Source: Ochotona curzoniae (taxonomy: Eukaryota; Chordata; Mammalia; Lagomorpha; Ochotonidae). From it: DNA of 64,000 bases. The notes beneath the pieces were generated by a model. The model searched no databases. It was not told the origin of the DNA and was given only the letters and a program-made list of their open reading frames with translations. How positions within the stretch are numbered: position 1 is the stretch's first letter; every line of letters starts with the position of its first letter. The position numbers were made by a program, and so were the translations under genes. Where the stretch lies: NCBI RefSeq assembly GCF_017591425.1, contig NW_024466413.1, positions 558,001 to 622,000 on the forward strand, read 5' to 3'. Of the stretch, positions 23,121-32,849 are shown one piece after another.

Positions 23121-23697
23121 AACTATTATACAAAGTGTAACTTCAATAATCCATTCCATACTTATTTACTTTTTCCCCCATGTTTTTTTTTAAAGATTTA
23201 TTTTTATTATTTTTTTTATTGGAAAGGCGGATATACAGAGAGGAGACAGAGAGGAAGATCTTCCGTCCGATGATTCACTCTCCAAGTGAGCGCAACGGCC
23301 GGTGCTATGCCAATCCAGAGCCAGGAGCCTCTTCCGGGTCTCCCACACGGGTGCAGGGTCCCAAAGCTTTGGGCTGTCCTTGACTGCTTTCCCGGGCCAC
23401 AGGCAGGGAGCTGGAAGGGAAGCCGGCGCCCATATGGGATCCCGGGCATGCAAGGCGAGGACCTTAACCACTTGCGCCACCGCGCCGGGCCCATCCCCCA
23501 TGTGTTTTGATGGTTGATTTCAGTTGCATTTCTTCCAGATACTTTCTCTTGTCAAATTCATTGCTGGCTCAGATTACACAGTGGCATCATCTTACCCAAG
23601 AGACTTGTGTTTATTACCCATGCGTTGGTTACTCAGTGGCACTTTTTCATGGTGCTGTAATTTTGTTGTGGCTGTTGTCTAATTCACACCGGTTGTT
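23121..23697 (+). repeat. L1 3'UTR, left part
   Basis: L1 3' untranslated sequence after ORF2, interrupted by a C-SINE. The block 'ccatgtgttttgatggttgatttcagttg' to 'cagtggcatcatcttaccc' is homologous to the post-junction part of both HAL1-like copies (for example 55593-55700). It is cut at 23697 by the provirus and resumes at 31105. Confidence 0.82.
23184..23493 (-). mobile_element. Young-looking C-SINE in L1 3'UTR
   Basis: Antisense C-SINE with intact head, 'cttgcgccaccgcgccgggcc' at the right edge, and an A/T tail at the left ('aaagatttatttttatta'). TSD tcccccatgt at 23174-23183 and 23494-23503. It keeps many CpGs ('ccgtccgatg', 'gcgcaacggccgg', 'ccggcgccc'), unlike the other SINEs here, so it is the youngest SINE of the window. 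The form of head and tail is what suggests pika over rabbit. Confidence 0.93.
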
Positions 23698-24008
23698 TGT
23701 GGGGAGTGGGGTGCCGGAGCCACCCCCATGCATATGAAGGGCTGTCACAAGATGGTGGCTGGCCCAGGGCCAGGAGGCGGGGTTGGTCCCACCAGTAGGC
23801 AAACAGGAAGTCACAGGGATAGGCTGATGCCCTCACTGCGATTATGCCGCCATTGCTACAGGTAGCACCCAGTGGACCTACAGGGAAAAGTGATTGGTGG
23901 AGAGCTGTATATAAGCAGCCTGCTTTTTGCAATAAAGGTTCTAGGTTCCTGTTTTTCCAGATCTTTGTGTGTATGTCTCGTCACTAGTGTTGCTGCAGGT
24001 TGGCGACA
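23698..24008 (+). repeat. 5' LTR
   Basis: 311 bp, TG...CA. Contains a YY1-like CAAGATGG at 23748-23755, a TATA box (TATATAA) at 23908-23914 and a polyadenylation signal (AATAAA) at 23931-23936. The U3 is short, under 250 bp, which is compact for a class II element. It aligns along its full length with 30793-31104, apart from indels near 23868 and 23944. Confidence 0.95.
23908..23914 (+). promoter_or_regulatory. 5' LTR TATA box
   Basis: TATATAA, 17 bases upstream of the AATAAA signal at 23931. The same pair is present in the 3' LTR (31011-31017 and 31034-31039), so the motif was part of the original provirus. Confidence 0.75.
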
Positions 24009-24010
24009 TT

Positions 24011-24030
24011 TGGTAGCCTGGACGGGGAAC
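24011..24030 (+). other. Primer-binding-site-like sequence
   Basis: A TGG two bases after the LTR end, followed by 'tagcctggacggggaac'. Position and start are right for a tRNA primer-binding site. The sequence has no clean match to the lysine-type sites usual in betaretroviruses, so either it is mutated or another tRNA was used. Confidence 0.55.
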
Positions 24031-24058
24031 TCCTGCCCAGCGCCATCGTAGGTATATA

Positions 24059-24066
24059 GGGTAAGT
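24059..24066 (+). promoter_or_regulatory. Leader splice donor candidate
   Basis: GG followed by GTAAGT at 24061, a perfect consensus 5' splice site in the leader, upstream of gag. This is where a retrovirus would start its spliced env message. I did not identify the acceptor with confidence. Confidence 0.5.
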
Positions 24067-24210
24067 TTAAAAGTTATTTTAACCTTCCAGGCGGTAAAGT
24101 ACACTCGCCCTAGGAGGCGGCAGGATTGTGCTCCATCTTACTCCTTCAGATGGGGTCTGAGGTGTCACATGCCCGCATGGAGGAGCCGTTAAAGGGGTTG
24201 TTAAAGGCAA

Positions 24211-25690
24211 ATGGCACCTCCCCTTGAATCGGTCACTGCCTGTGCATTTTTAAGGACCATAGAACAGATGAGTCCGTGGTTCTTAGAAGAGGGTCTCCTT
24301 TGTTTACGTCAGTGGGAACACCTGGGAGACGACTGGAGAAGAGCCAATAAGCAACAGCCTCTTCCTCCAGGGACTCTAGCTATCTGGAATCTAGTCCGGA
24401 CTTGTTTTGCCTCCCAAAGGTCCTGGGTGCGGGCGCAGCTGAAAGGGAGGCTGGAAAGTGTTAAGCAGAATCATCTATCAGAAAGAGGAAGTCGAGCCTC
24501 CCAAGTAGATTCTGGCTCAGAGCAAGGAAGTGATAGTGAAAAAAGGGAACTCACAGGGGAGGAGCTGGAATGGCACTTTGAGAGGCTGCAAATGGTGAGT
24601 CTGCTCCCTCCCCCTGCCAGCTTATAACCCCTTTGGGTCATGCTGCCATGGGGCATGTGCCTACAGTGCCAATGCCCCGCTGGGATAGAAGAAAGCCATG
24701 TCTTCCTCCTCTGTGTCTCCAGTTCTAGAGGACCCAAATCAGAGATATTATCTTAAAATCTATAGGCTGATAAAACAGCTAAAAGAGGCAGTCATGTCCT
24801 ATGGACCTAAGCCACTTTTAAGATAGCATTGTTGGAGACCCTTGCCGCCCAAAATTTAACCCCTGATAATTGGATGAATTTGGCTTGTGCCATCCTTTCT
24901 GGTGGTATTTAAATTGGAAGGTGGCATATCAAGAGTTTTGTTCTGATACTGTGCAGCGTAATGCTGCTTTAGGAAACCCCCAGTGGCATTTAGAGATGCT
25001 TACTGGTTCCAGCCCTTACACAGGGCAAGCCAATCAACTTCAATATCCTCCTGTGGCGTATCTTCAAATAAGTGCAGCCACCGCTAAGGCATGGAAAACG
25101 CTTTCAGGCACTGAGGATTTACAGGGAAGCCTCTCCGAAGTTATTCAAGGAGCCAATGAGCCAGATGCTGATTTTGTAGCTAGACTTATTCAAACTGCCT
25201 CGAGAATTTGGGGAGGTGGAGCCAGCAGTTAGTTTATAAAGAGGTTAAGAAATGGTGCCAGGAGGCATTAGAGCCGTGGAAGGGTAAAGCTCTCTCCACC
25301 TATCTTAAGGTCTGTCAGGTCATAAAGGATTCCGTCATTGAAGCACAGGTGATGGCTGTGGCCATTACCCAAGGCCTTAGAGGAGAAGGGGCCCCATGGA
25401 GAAGTGGACCTAACAGTGTTAGAGGTGTGGCCAAGGAGGGCACTTCAAGAGGGAATGTCCCAAGGGACCAGCCCCCAATATGTGTCCGAGATGCAGCAAA
25501 GGAAACCACTGGGCGAGTGAGTGTCAGTCCAGAGATATGGCTGGAAGCCCGCTGCCTCAAAAAAAATGGGGCACGGGGCCCGAAGCCTCGGGGCCCTCAA
25601 ATATATGGGGTTTTTCAACGACCAACTCAAGTCATGCCCTGGATATGTTACCCATTGACCCCCTTGGCCTGATAAAACAAGAGGAAGTGC
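24211..25690 (+). pseudogene. ERV gag, broken
   Basis: Gag is the structural polyprotein. The start is the ATG at 24211; the first frame (24211-24627, 138 codons) is a matrix domain with the betaretroviral pattern 'PWFLEEG' near residue 27, and closes at a TAA. The capsid lies in another frame, 24870-25232, and keeps the major homology region ('IQGANEPDADFVARL', residues 92-106 of that frame). A further frameshift leads to 25208-25420. The nucleocapsid has two CCHC knuckles in one frame: the first (25417-25458) has an in-frame TAG at 25420, the second, 'CPRCSKGNHWASEC', at 25483-25524 is intact. At least three lesions prevent a full product. Confidence 0.88.
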
Positions 25691-26442
25691 GGGATTGGAC
25701 CTCCGTGCCTCCGCCAGAGCAGTATTAACTCCAGAGATGGGAGTTCAACCCATCCTCACTGCAGCCCGGGATTTAGTTCCACCAGGGAAGGTGGGACTAG
25801 TGCTCAGACATAGCTCATCTGTGTTAAAAGGGCTGCATATTATTCCTGGAGTTATTGACCCTGATTATACTGGCGCTACTCATATCCTTGCCTCCTCCCC
25901 TTGAGGAATAGCAGTTATTTCCCCTGGAGACAGGATCGCTCAATTATTAGTTCTGCCCAGTGAGCATGAATGGTTTCCAGCTAAAGAGAGTGAGAGGCAC
26001 TAAAGGATTAGGCTGTACCAGACAAGAGTTTGCGATGCTTGCCTTGAATTTGCAAGATAGACCCATGACCACCCTAGTTATAGAGGGCAGAGAGTTCAGC
26101 GGATTATTAGATACTGGGGCAGATAAGAGCATTATCACTTCCACTGATTGGCCGGAAGACTGGCAGCTTCAGCAGGCAGAGCAGATGCTTAGAGGCCTCG
26201 GGATAGCCACCAATCCAGATCCAAGTGCAGCCATCCTAAAATGCAGGGATAGAGAAGGACATGGTGGTATATTTCAGCCTTATGTACTGTCTCATTTGCC
26301 CGTTAACCTGTGGGGCCGAGAAGTGATGGCAGACATGGGATTGTGTTTAACTTCTGATATCCCACATATTAGCCCAAAAGTAAATGAGATGATGTTAGTC
26401 CAGGGACATGTCTGGGGAAAAGGACTGGGAAAACAAGGTTAG
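25690..26442 (+). pseudogene. ERV pro: dUTPase and aspartic protease with G-patch
   Basis: The dUTPase domain (25695-25960) removes dUTP; its signature 'GLHIIPGVIDPDYTG' is at about 25832-25876, and the final motif ('SPGDRIAQLL') follows at about 25920-25950 after an in-frame TGA near 25902. The protease frame starts at 25960 (160 codons); the catalytic motif LLDTGAD has its aspartate codon at 26110-26112. The frame ends in a glycine-rich G-patch, '[14 protein letters not shown]', stop at 26440-26442. The protease part is the longest continuous piece of the gag-pro region. The order dUTPase-protease-G-patch is diagnostic for betaretroviruses. Confidence 0.9.
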
Positions 26443-28974
26443 GGCAGGATAACCCCAGTACAGTCCAACCTCCAGAGAAACAGGCAGGGTCTGGGTTTTC
26501 GTCAGGGACCACTGAAGTGATTAAGTGGAAATCCGATAACCTGGTTTGGGTCCTGCAGTGGCCCCTATCCAGAGAAAAATTAGAGGTGGCCCAGACCTTA
26601 GTCAAGGAACAATTGAAAGCTGGACATATCCAACCCTCTGTGTCACCCTTTAATACACCCATCTTTGTTATTAAGAAGAAATCAGGAAAATGGAGATTGC
26701 ATGACTTAAGAGTGGTTAATGCCATGTGGAGCCTATGGGGGCCACCCAGCTCGGTCTTGCAGCGCTTTCCGCTTTGCCCCAAGGGTGGCCATCCATAGCC
26801 ATTGATATTAAGGATTGTTTTTCTATTCCCCTTCATCCTCAAGGTGCCCAGAGGTTTGCTTTCACGCTACCTACTCTTAATCCTAGTTTTCCAGAAGATA
26901 TGAGTATGAGTGGGTTGTGTTACCCTAGGGTATGGCAAATAGCCCTACGATGTGCCAAACTTATGTAGCTGATGCTCTTGAGCCTGTTCGCCAGAGGTAT
27001 CCTTATTCGCAAGTTTATCATTATATGGATGATCTTTTATTGGCCCATAAGAATAGAAATCAACTTAGAGAAGCATATCCCTATCTGCTAAAAGTGCTAC
27101 ATGTAGCCGGGTTGTATATAGCAGAAGACAAGGTGCAAGGAGATATTAAAACATTCTTAGGAACCACCATTAGTGATGCCATGGTTAAACCAACCAAATT
27201 GGTGATTCGAGTAGATCGTCTTCGGACTTTAAATGATTTTCAAAAATTAGGGGAAATTGGATTCACCCCTATCTTGGAATCCCTACCAGTACTCTTAGTC
27301 CACTGTTTGATGTTTTGAAAGGGGATTCCAATTCTACCTCCAGTAGATCCCTTACCCAAGAGGCCCGAGCTGTGTTATTGGTGGTAGAACAGATGGAGAA
27401 GTGCCATGTAAGTCACTTTGATCAGTATTCCTTTGCAGTTTCTAGTACTAGCCACCGATAGAGTTCCTACAGGAGTCTTGGCAACAAGGCCCGCTTTTTT
27501 GGGTGCATTTACATTGCACGCCCAGTAAGGTCCCGAGTTGTTACCCAGAAGTAGTGGCTGTGCTGTTAAAGGCTCTTAAACAGTCATTTAGTTTTTTGTG
27601 TGCACCCTGACACCCTTATTGTGCCTTATTCCAAGAACAAGTGGAGTACTTAATAATCTAGATATTTGGGCCATAGTTCGTATCTCTACACAGGCTTGTT
27701 TCGATAACCATTTGCCTTCTAACCCTTTATTGCGTTTTTGGAAACAGCATCCTGTAATTTTTCCCAAAATAACCAGAATTGAGCCTATATCACAAGCCTT
27801 AAATGTTTTTACTGATGGTTCTAACAATGGTACAGGAGCCATTGTGATAGAAGGTGCAGTTCGAACCTTGCTTTTTAATGCTTCCTCTGCCCAACAGGTG
27901 AATTGTTAATCATGCTGCATGTATTTATAAATTTTCCCGGTCCCTTTAATTTGTTTTCAGGTAGTCTATGTTGTAAATGCTGCTAAGAATTTAGAGATGG
28001 AGTTATTTCCGTAACTTCCTCTACCCAAAGTTATTTAGGCTGCTTGCAACAAGTAATTTGGGATTGCAAACATCCTTTCCGTATCAGTCATATCAGGGCC
28101 CATCCTGGATCGCCAGGCCCATTGTGTTGGAATAATGAGGTATCTGATTTAGCTACGAAGGATCCGCATATTTTCAATCATAGAAGAAACCACAAATTTT
28201 CATTCTAAATTTCATGTTAATTTAAGTTTCTTTAAGGGTAGAGGCATTAACTAGAGCAGAAGCCCGAGATATTGTGCGTGCTCATAGGTATGTGATGGCT
28301 CTCCCTGCACCATCTTTAGGTACCAACCCCAAGGGATTATTGCCTAACCACATTGGCAAATGGATGTAACCCATATCCCTGAGTTTGGGAAATTGGCTTT
28401 TGTTCATGTTTCAGTAGATACCTGTTGCAGTTTCCTTATGGCTACGCCTTTATCCAGAAAAAAGACTAAAGATGTGATTACCCATTGTTTAAACTCCTTT
28501 ACTATTCTGGGTCTTCCAAAACAGCTGAAAGCTGATAATGCACCAGGATATACTTCTGCTGTATTTCCGCGGTTTTGTACCGCTTTTGGAATCCAACATG
28601 TTACTGGCATGCCTTACAATCCTACTGGCCAAGGGATTGTTGAGCGAGCCCATTCCACAGTCAAAACTATGCTATATAAACACAAAAAGGGAACAGGGGA
28701 TCAGTATAGATCCCCAAAGGACAAGCTAGCTATAATTCTATTTATCCTTAATTTTAAAAATTTGGATGCTGAAGGCCGGTCCGCTGTGGGATGGCATACG
28801 GAGCCCTACAAAAAGGTCTTTCCCCAAGTATTGTGGAAGGATGTCTTGTCTGGCCAGTGGAAAGGCTCGGATCCAGTGTTAATTTGGGCCCGAGGTTCTG
28901 TTTGTTCCCCTCCCCCCAAGATGCCTCTTCCCCGATTTGGATTCCAGAACGATTGGTGGTGGGACCTGCGGTAA
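26443..28974 (+). pseudogene. ERV pol: reverse transcriptase, RNase H, integrase, broken
   Basis: RT is split: 26517-26798 holds fingers blocks ('[20 protein letters not shown]'), the first catalytic aspartate block '[12 protein letters not shown]' lies in another frame (about 26799-26835), and 26932-27318 holds the palm with the active site YMDD at 27022-27033. A stretch around 27320-27600 is scrambled by stops. RNase H keeps 'FTDGS' at 27808-27822 in frame 27598-27909, then loses frame. Integrase is best preserved: a 204-codon frame, 28360-28974, with catalytic residues in the DD(35)E arrangement (Asp2, Asp59, Glu95 of that frame). The N-terminal zinc domain upstream (about 28240-28350) has lost expected cysteines. 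No whole polyprotein is possible. Confidence 0.9.
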
Positions 28975-29059
28975 AAGAAGCTCAAGAAGAAAATGAGCCG
29001 GGAACCATTGATGCTGAACCCTCTATGTCTGGTGATAGTGTCCATAATCCAGATACAGG

Positions 29060-30657
29060 GGCAAGGGAGTGAGAGCTGTGGGGCATTGTAACTACCTGGC
29101 CTTTGCCTCTGCCGCTTTCTAATACTTCTCTTGTTCTGCTGGCCCTTCTTACCACTAATATTTCCTTGGGCTTTCCCACTAAGTTATACCGGAGGGGCTG
29201 TGCCTTATGCTAATGTGACCATTCGATTAGGTGGGTCATTATGTTTTCAGGTGAGTATATTAGTAATTCTACTGTGCTATCACCCTGCATTGTATTGAGT
29301 AATCAGACTTTAGGAAAATTTCATCCTGAATCAATTGGAGCAGGCAATGTTACTATTCTATCAGGTGTGGTCCCCACCTTTTAGTCCAAAGGGGAACCAC
29401 ACTGCCCCCGACCAATCTTGTTGGGCACCTCGCTGTTCCAGCCCTAGGATCCTGGTCAGCTCAGTGGACTGGGTGTCAATCCAGCTCCAGGTCTGTGTGG
29501 GTGAATAGTGGCCATTCCTTTACCTTTTTGCCAATTTTCCCCCACATATAAAAACAGTACATTTAGAGAATATAAGTATTCCCACCAAAATCCCGTGCAG
29601 ACTGTAACCCCAAATCCTTTTGATGTGTGGCTTCGCTGTAATGTTGTGGGAGCCAGTACAGATGATGCAACAAGGTCTATGATTCTCGGAGGTCAGTTGC
29701 AGAATTGCTATTTTTATCCAGGTAATGATGCTTGAGAGTTTGGTAGCAGTGGCTAATTGCATTGCTTTTCTTTTTAGGCCCACTCCTGTGTGCCCGAGGC
29801 CTCCGTTTGTGTTTGTTAGCAATGCAAGTCAGGTAGGGGATTCACTTACATGTGGAACAGATTCTTTTCTTCCAGAATGTTGGAATGCTACCGAGTACAC
29901 ACTGGCCGTAGTGATGTGCGTGCCCACCTATCTTCCAATACCAATGACGGGTGAAGAGGAACTGTCAGTCCTCCAGTGACTGAAATGAGACTTTGGGGTT
30001 ACCGCTGCCATTGTGGCTGCAATAGCTACAGTTGCTGCTGCTGCCACCGCCACCATGGCCACTGTGGCCCTAGTGACTGCTATACTGGCAGCTATGACTG
30101 TTAATGCCCTGGCGCAGTAAACCTTCGTGGCTCTTTTAGACACAGGAGCAGCTCAACCAACATGTTCGGGCTGGTTTGCTAATCATGAACTAGCAAATGG
30201 ATTTAATTCAAGAACAGGTGGAATATTACCCGAGGTCCTCTCAGTAGGCTGCCTCCAGCACTGGTCTGCAGTGTGTTACGCCCGTTGAGTTGTCTAATTT
30301 GTTGCTTGCCGCTAATCTGTCTGGAAGCATTTTGGCTTATTTGAATGGAACCTAGGATGCTCAGTTTGGTAATCTTACATACCAGCTGCGTGGGCAAATT
30401 GTGACCATCAATGCCACCCGGGTTGAGGTAGCTACTGTGGAACAATGGATGTCATGGGTACAATCTGGTCTGTTGGGGCAGACAAGGGCTTGGGTTTTGT
30501 CCTTTGGAGGGTTATCATGTCTTGTGATCTTCCTGCTTGTCTGGTATATGTGCAAAATGCACATGAGACATCAAGATACTGTCATCATGCGACAGGCCCT
30601 GATGGCTCCTGAGGCAGGGGCCTCCTCCCAGATCTGGTTAAGCATGCTAGATTGGTA
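29060..30657 (+). pseudogene. ERV env, broken
   Basis: Env would be the surface/transmembrane glycoprotein. A hydrophobic leader-like stretch is at about 29095-29170. Surface-subunit pieces lie in 29508-29735 and 29725-29979, with several N-glycosylation sites (for example 'NAT' near 29888) and cysteines. An alanine-rich hydrophobic segment at about 29998-30117 is where the fusion peptide would be. The transmembrane piece, 30401-30658, has a membrane span ('LSCLVIFLLVWYMC') and a short basic cytoplasmic tail ending with a stop at 30656-30658. Stops and frameshifts separate all pieces, and the region between surface and transmembrane parts is degraded. Confidence 0.82.
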
Positions 30658-30778
30658 GTCAAGAATGGGTAAGACCCGTGGGGGACACCGACCAACCTAA
30701 GACAGGGCATAGAGCTGGAAGCTCTGCCACCCAGTGATGGGTAAGGACCTAAGACAGGCACAGCCTCGCTTAATAAAT

Positions 30779-30792
30779 AGAAAGTGGGGAGA
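30779..30792 (+). other. Polypurine tract
   Basis: The purine run agaaagtggggaga directly abuts the 3' LTR start at 30793. That is the position of the plus-strand DNA primer in retroviruses. Confidence 0.85.
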
Positions 30793-31104
30793 TGTGGGGA
30801 GTGGGGCGCCAGAGCCGCACCCCATGAATATGAAGGGCTGTCGCAAGATGGCAGCTGGCCCAGGGCCAGGAAGGTAGGGTTGGTCCCACCAGTAGGCAAA
30901 CAGGAAGTCATGGGGATAGGCTGATGCCCTCGCTGCAATTATGCCATTGCTACTGGCCTATCAGATAGCTCCCAGTGGACCTACAGGGAGAAGTGATTGG
31001 TGGAGAGCTGTATATAAGCAGCCTGCTTTTTGCAATAAAGGTTCTGGTTTTTCCAGATCTTTGTGTGTATGTCTCGTCACTAGTGTTGCTGCAGGTTGGT
31101 GACA
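30793..31104 (+). repeat. 3' LTR
   Basis: 312 bp, TG...CA, partner of 23698-24008. TATATAA at 31011-31017, AATAAA at 31034-31039, YY1-like CAAGATGG at 30844-30851. It has a 14-base segment ('tggcctatcagata' region, about 30955-30968) that is partly missing from the 5' LTR, and lacks about 7 bases present there near the polyadenylation site. Confidence 0.95.
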
Positions 31105-31454
31105 TTTGTTGACCTTATGTCATTGCTTCTCATTTATGGGAACGTATAGTGATGGAGTAAGACTACCATATCCAGATGCAGGGATACTATGCAATATGCA
31201 CTGTTGCTACTAAATCAAAGATGGACTCCCAGTGAAATTGTTGGACATGTGTAGACAATGAGATGCCAGGCTGACATTGTACCAGCAATGTCAGGGCACA
31301 CCTAAACAGATTGATGGAATCATGACTCCTTATGAAGGAGTATATTAGCATAGCAACAAGGGGAAAATCTGTCAGGGAGTGGGAGATTTTTGGGGGTGGG
31401 AATCCCAATCTGAAGTTGTACCATAAAATTCAAAAACTCAATAAAAGTTTAACA
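31105..31454 (+). repeat. L1 3'UTR, right part
   Basis: The 3'UTR of the full-length L1 resumes after the provirus: 'gtcattgcttctcatttatggg', 'aagatggactcccagtgaaattgtt' and a G-rich stretch at about 31376-31400, then an A-rich end before the TSD at 31455. The 'agatggactyacagtgaaattgtt' block is shared with both HAL1-like copies. Confidence 0.88.
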
Positions 31455-31467
31455 AGTATATGAATAG

Positions 31468-32825
31468 GTTTGTATACCCATTATGTGCTATTATAATTCC
31501 ACAAATGCTGTTGGATTCTTAAATTCTTGGGCACCTGAGTAAAGAGCATACAATAGTTCATACAGACTAAGGATTTTTACCCCAGAAGTTTTTTCCTATT
31601 TAAGAAATCAAACTACCAATATTTCATAATCTCCCATCTTTCAATCCCTAGAGAAAGTTTAGTTCAATTTCCTGGGGAAACATTTGACCTGGAAGTTCCG
31701 GGTTTTGACCCTGATGCGCTAACATGAAGATAAGTGCCCCTAATACCTCAAAAATTGCCAGGTCCTTTATAAAAGAGCAGAAACAGCAGGAGACTTGGGA
31801 GAAATGTTCCTCTAAACCAACAGCCTGAGAGCCAACTCTACAAAACCCAGGAAGTTGGTAAGATTTGTGCTAAGACTTTTTCCTGTAACTGGAAGTTAGC
31901 CAGACTTGCGACAATGAGAAAGATGGCCAAGTTTTAGGGTGTTCTGTGAACTTTGGGATATCTAGTTTGCTCTGCCTCATCATCTTTTACAGCTCTAGGC
32001 TTGGAAACATCCTTACTACTGCAACCACCAGGAACTCCAGCTCACTGGAGTCTCAGGGAAAACAGTTTGCTGTTTGCAAGATCTCCACCTTCAGGGAATT
32101 TACACTCCCAGTTCCTGGAAGAGCCAGTTCTGGGGACTTGTGCTTATCTCACCTGGTACTCATTGAGTATACAGATAATCAGAAGGCCAGACCAGGAACA
32201 GGAAAGGCAAAAGTATGGAGAAGTGTGTAAGACTTCCAGTGTTTTAAAAGAGGAAAACCCACATACCCAAGCTTGCATTTTTACCCATCTGAAGATTTAT
32301 GTCCAAACACCCACACATGAGTGTTTGCCGTAATGGATAAATGGCAAGAACTGGGACCAGTCACAAATTGAATCCAAATGAACGGATAGGCAAGCTTGGG
32401 CACACATCAACACTATGGTGCAGGGCTACACCAAAGGCAATTGGTTGTTGACTCACAAAATGACATGGAACAAACACAGGCTGCTAAGTTAAGGAAGCCA
32501 ATTTTCACTAGGTATACACAAAGTCAGTCCAATGACTAACAGTTAAAACATGAGTGCTTTCTGAGTGATCAGGGGAAGCAGAAAATAGAGGACTTTAGAG
32601 GAATGAACTTTTGTGTTGCTATGAATTTGACGTATGTCTTGCAAATAAACAAAACATCTTGATGACAGAGCAACCTAGTTGAGAAGGCAGAGTCTAACAG
32701 GGTAGTTCAATTGTGCTAAATTTGTACGAAACCTCCCCTGGACAGAGCCAGTGGAAAAGTGATGGCCCAGATAAGGAGTTAGTGATATGAAGATAGGTAA
32801 AAAGAGCTGTGTACATGAGTTTAAA
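31468..32825. other. Unassigned interval
   Basis: No gene or repeat recognised in about 1.35 kb. Overlapping frames of 94 and 126 codons (31946-32333, plus strand) have no motif. Confidence 0.5.
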
Positions 32826-32849
32826 ACACACACACACACACACACACAC
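32826..32849 (+). repeat. (AC)12 microsatellite
   Basis: Twelve uninterrupted AC units. Confidence 0.97.

Larger units (their letters stand above)
23698..31104 (+). mobile_element. Class II (betaretrovirus-like) endogenous provirus, complete but dead
   Basis: A 7.4-kb provirus inserted in an L1 3'UTR. Two LTRs of 311 and 312 bp begin TGTGGGGAG and end GACA. A 6-bp target duplication is imperfect: gttgtt before and tttgtt after. Internal order is PBS-like site, leader with splice donor, gag, dUTPase plus protease, pol, env and polypurine tract. A dUTPase next to the protease and a G-patch at the protease end are betaretroviral hallmarks. The LTRs differ by roughly 17-20 substitutions plus a few indels by eye (about 5-6%), many at CpG sites, so the insertion is millions of years old. 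All genes carry stops and frameshifts. The nearest lagomorph relative may be the rabbit class II ERVs, but I could not compare. Confidence 0.93.
17220..31454 (+). mobile_element. Full-length L1 carrying two SINEs and a provirus
   Basis: A complete but dead L1. The left edge starts with an L1-type 5'UTR ('aggcaagatggtggcatag') and the right edge ends in an A-rich tail ('caataaaagtttaac'). A perfect 13-bp TSD, agtatatgaatag, lies at 17207-17219 and 31455-31467, which ties both edges to one insertion event despite the 14-kb span. Order: 5'UTR, ORF1 with a C-SINE inside, ORF2, 3'UTR with a second C-SINE and a 7.4-kb provirus, rest of the 3'UTR. Without the insertions it is about 6.2 kb, a normal L1 length. 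It must be older than everything nested in it. Confidence 0.93.

Noticed and set aside
29998..30117. Alanine-rich tract as a cellular poly-alanine gene
   Set aside because: Its position between the surface and transmembrane pieces of env explains it as the hydrophobic start of the transmembrane subunit, enriched by repeat-like GCN codons.
24211..30658. A functional, expressible retroviral genome
   Set aside because: Every gene has stops or frameshifts (TAA in gag near 24625, TAG at 25420, TGA near 25902, multiple breaks in RT, RNase H and env). It is a dead fossil.
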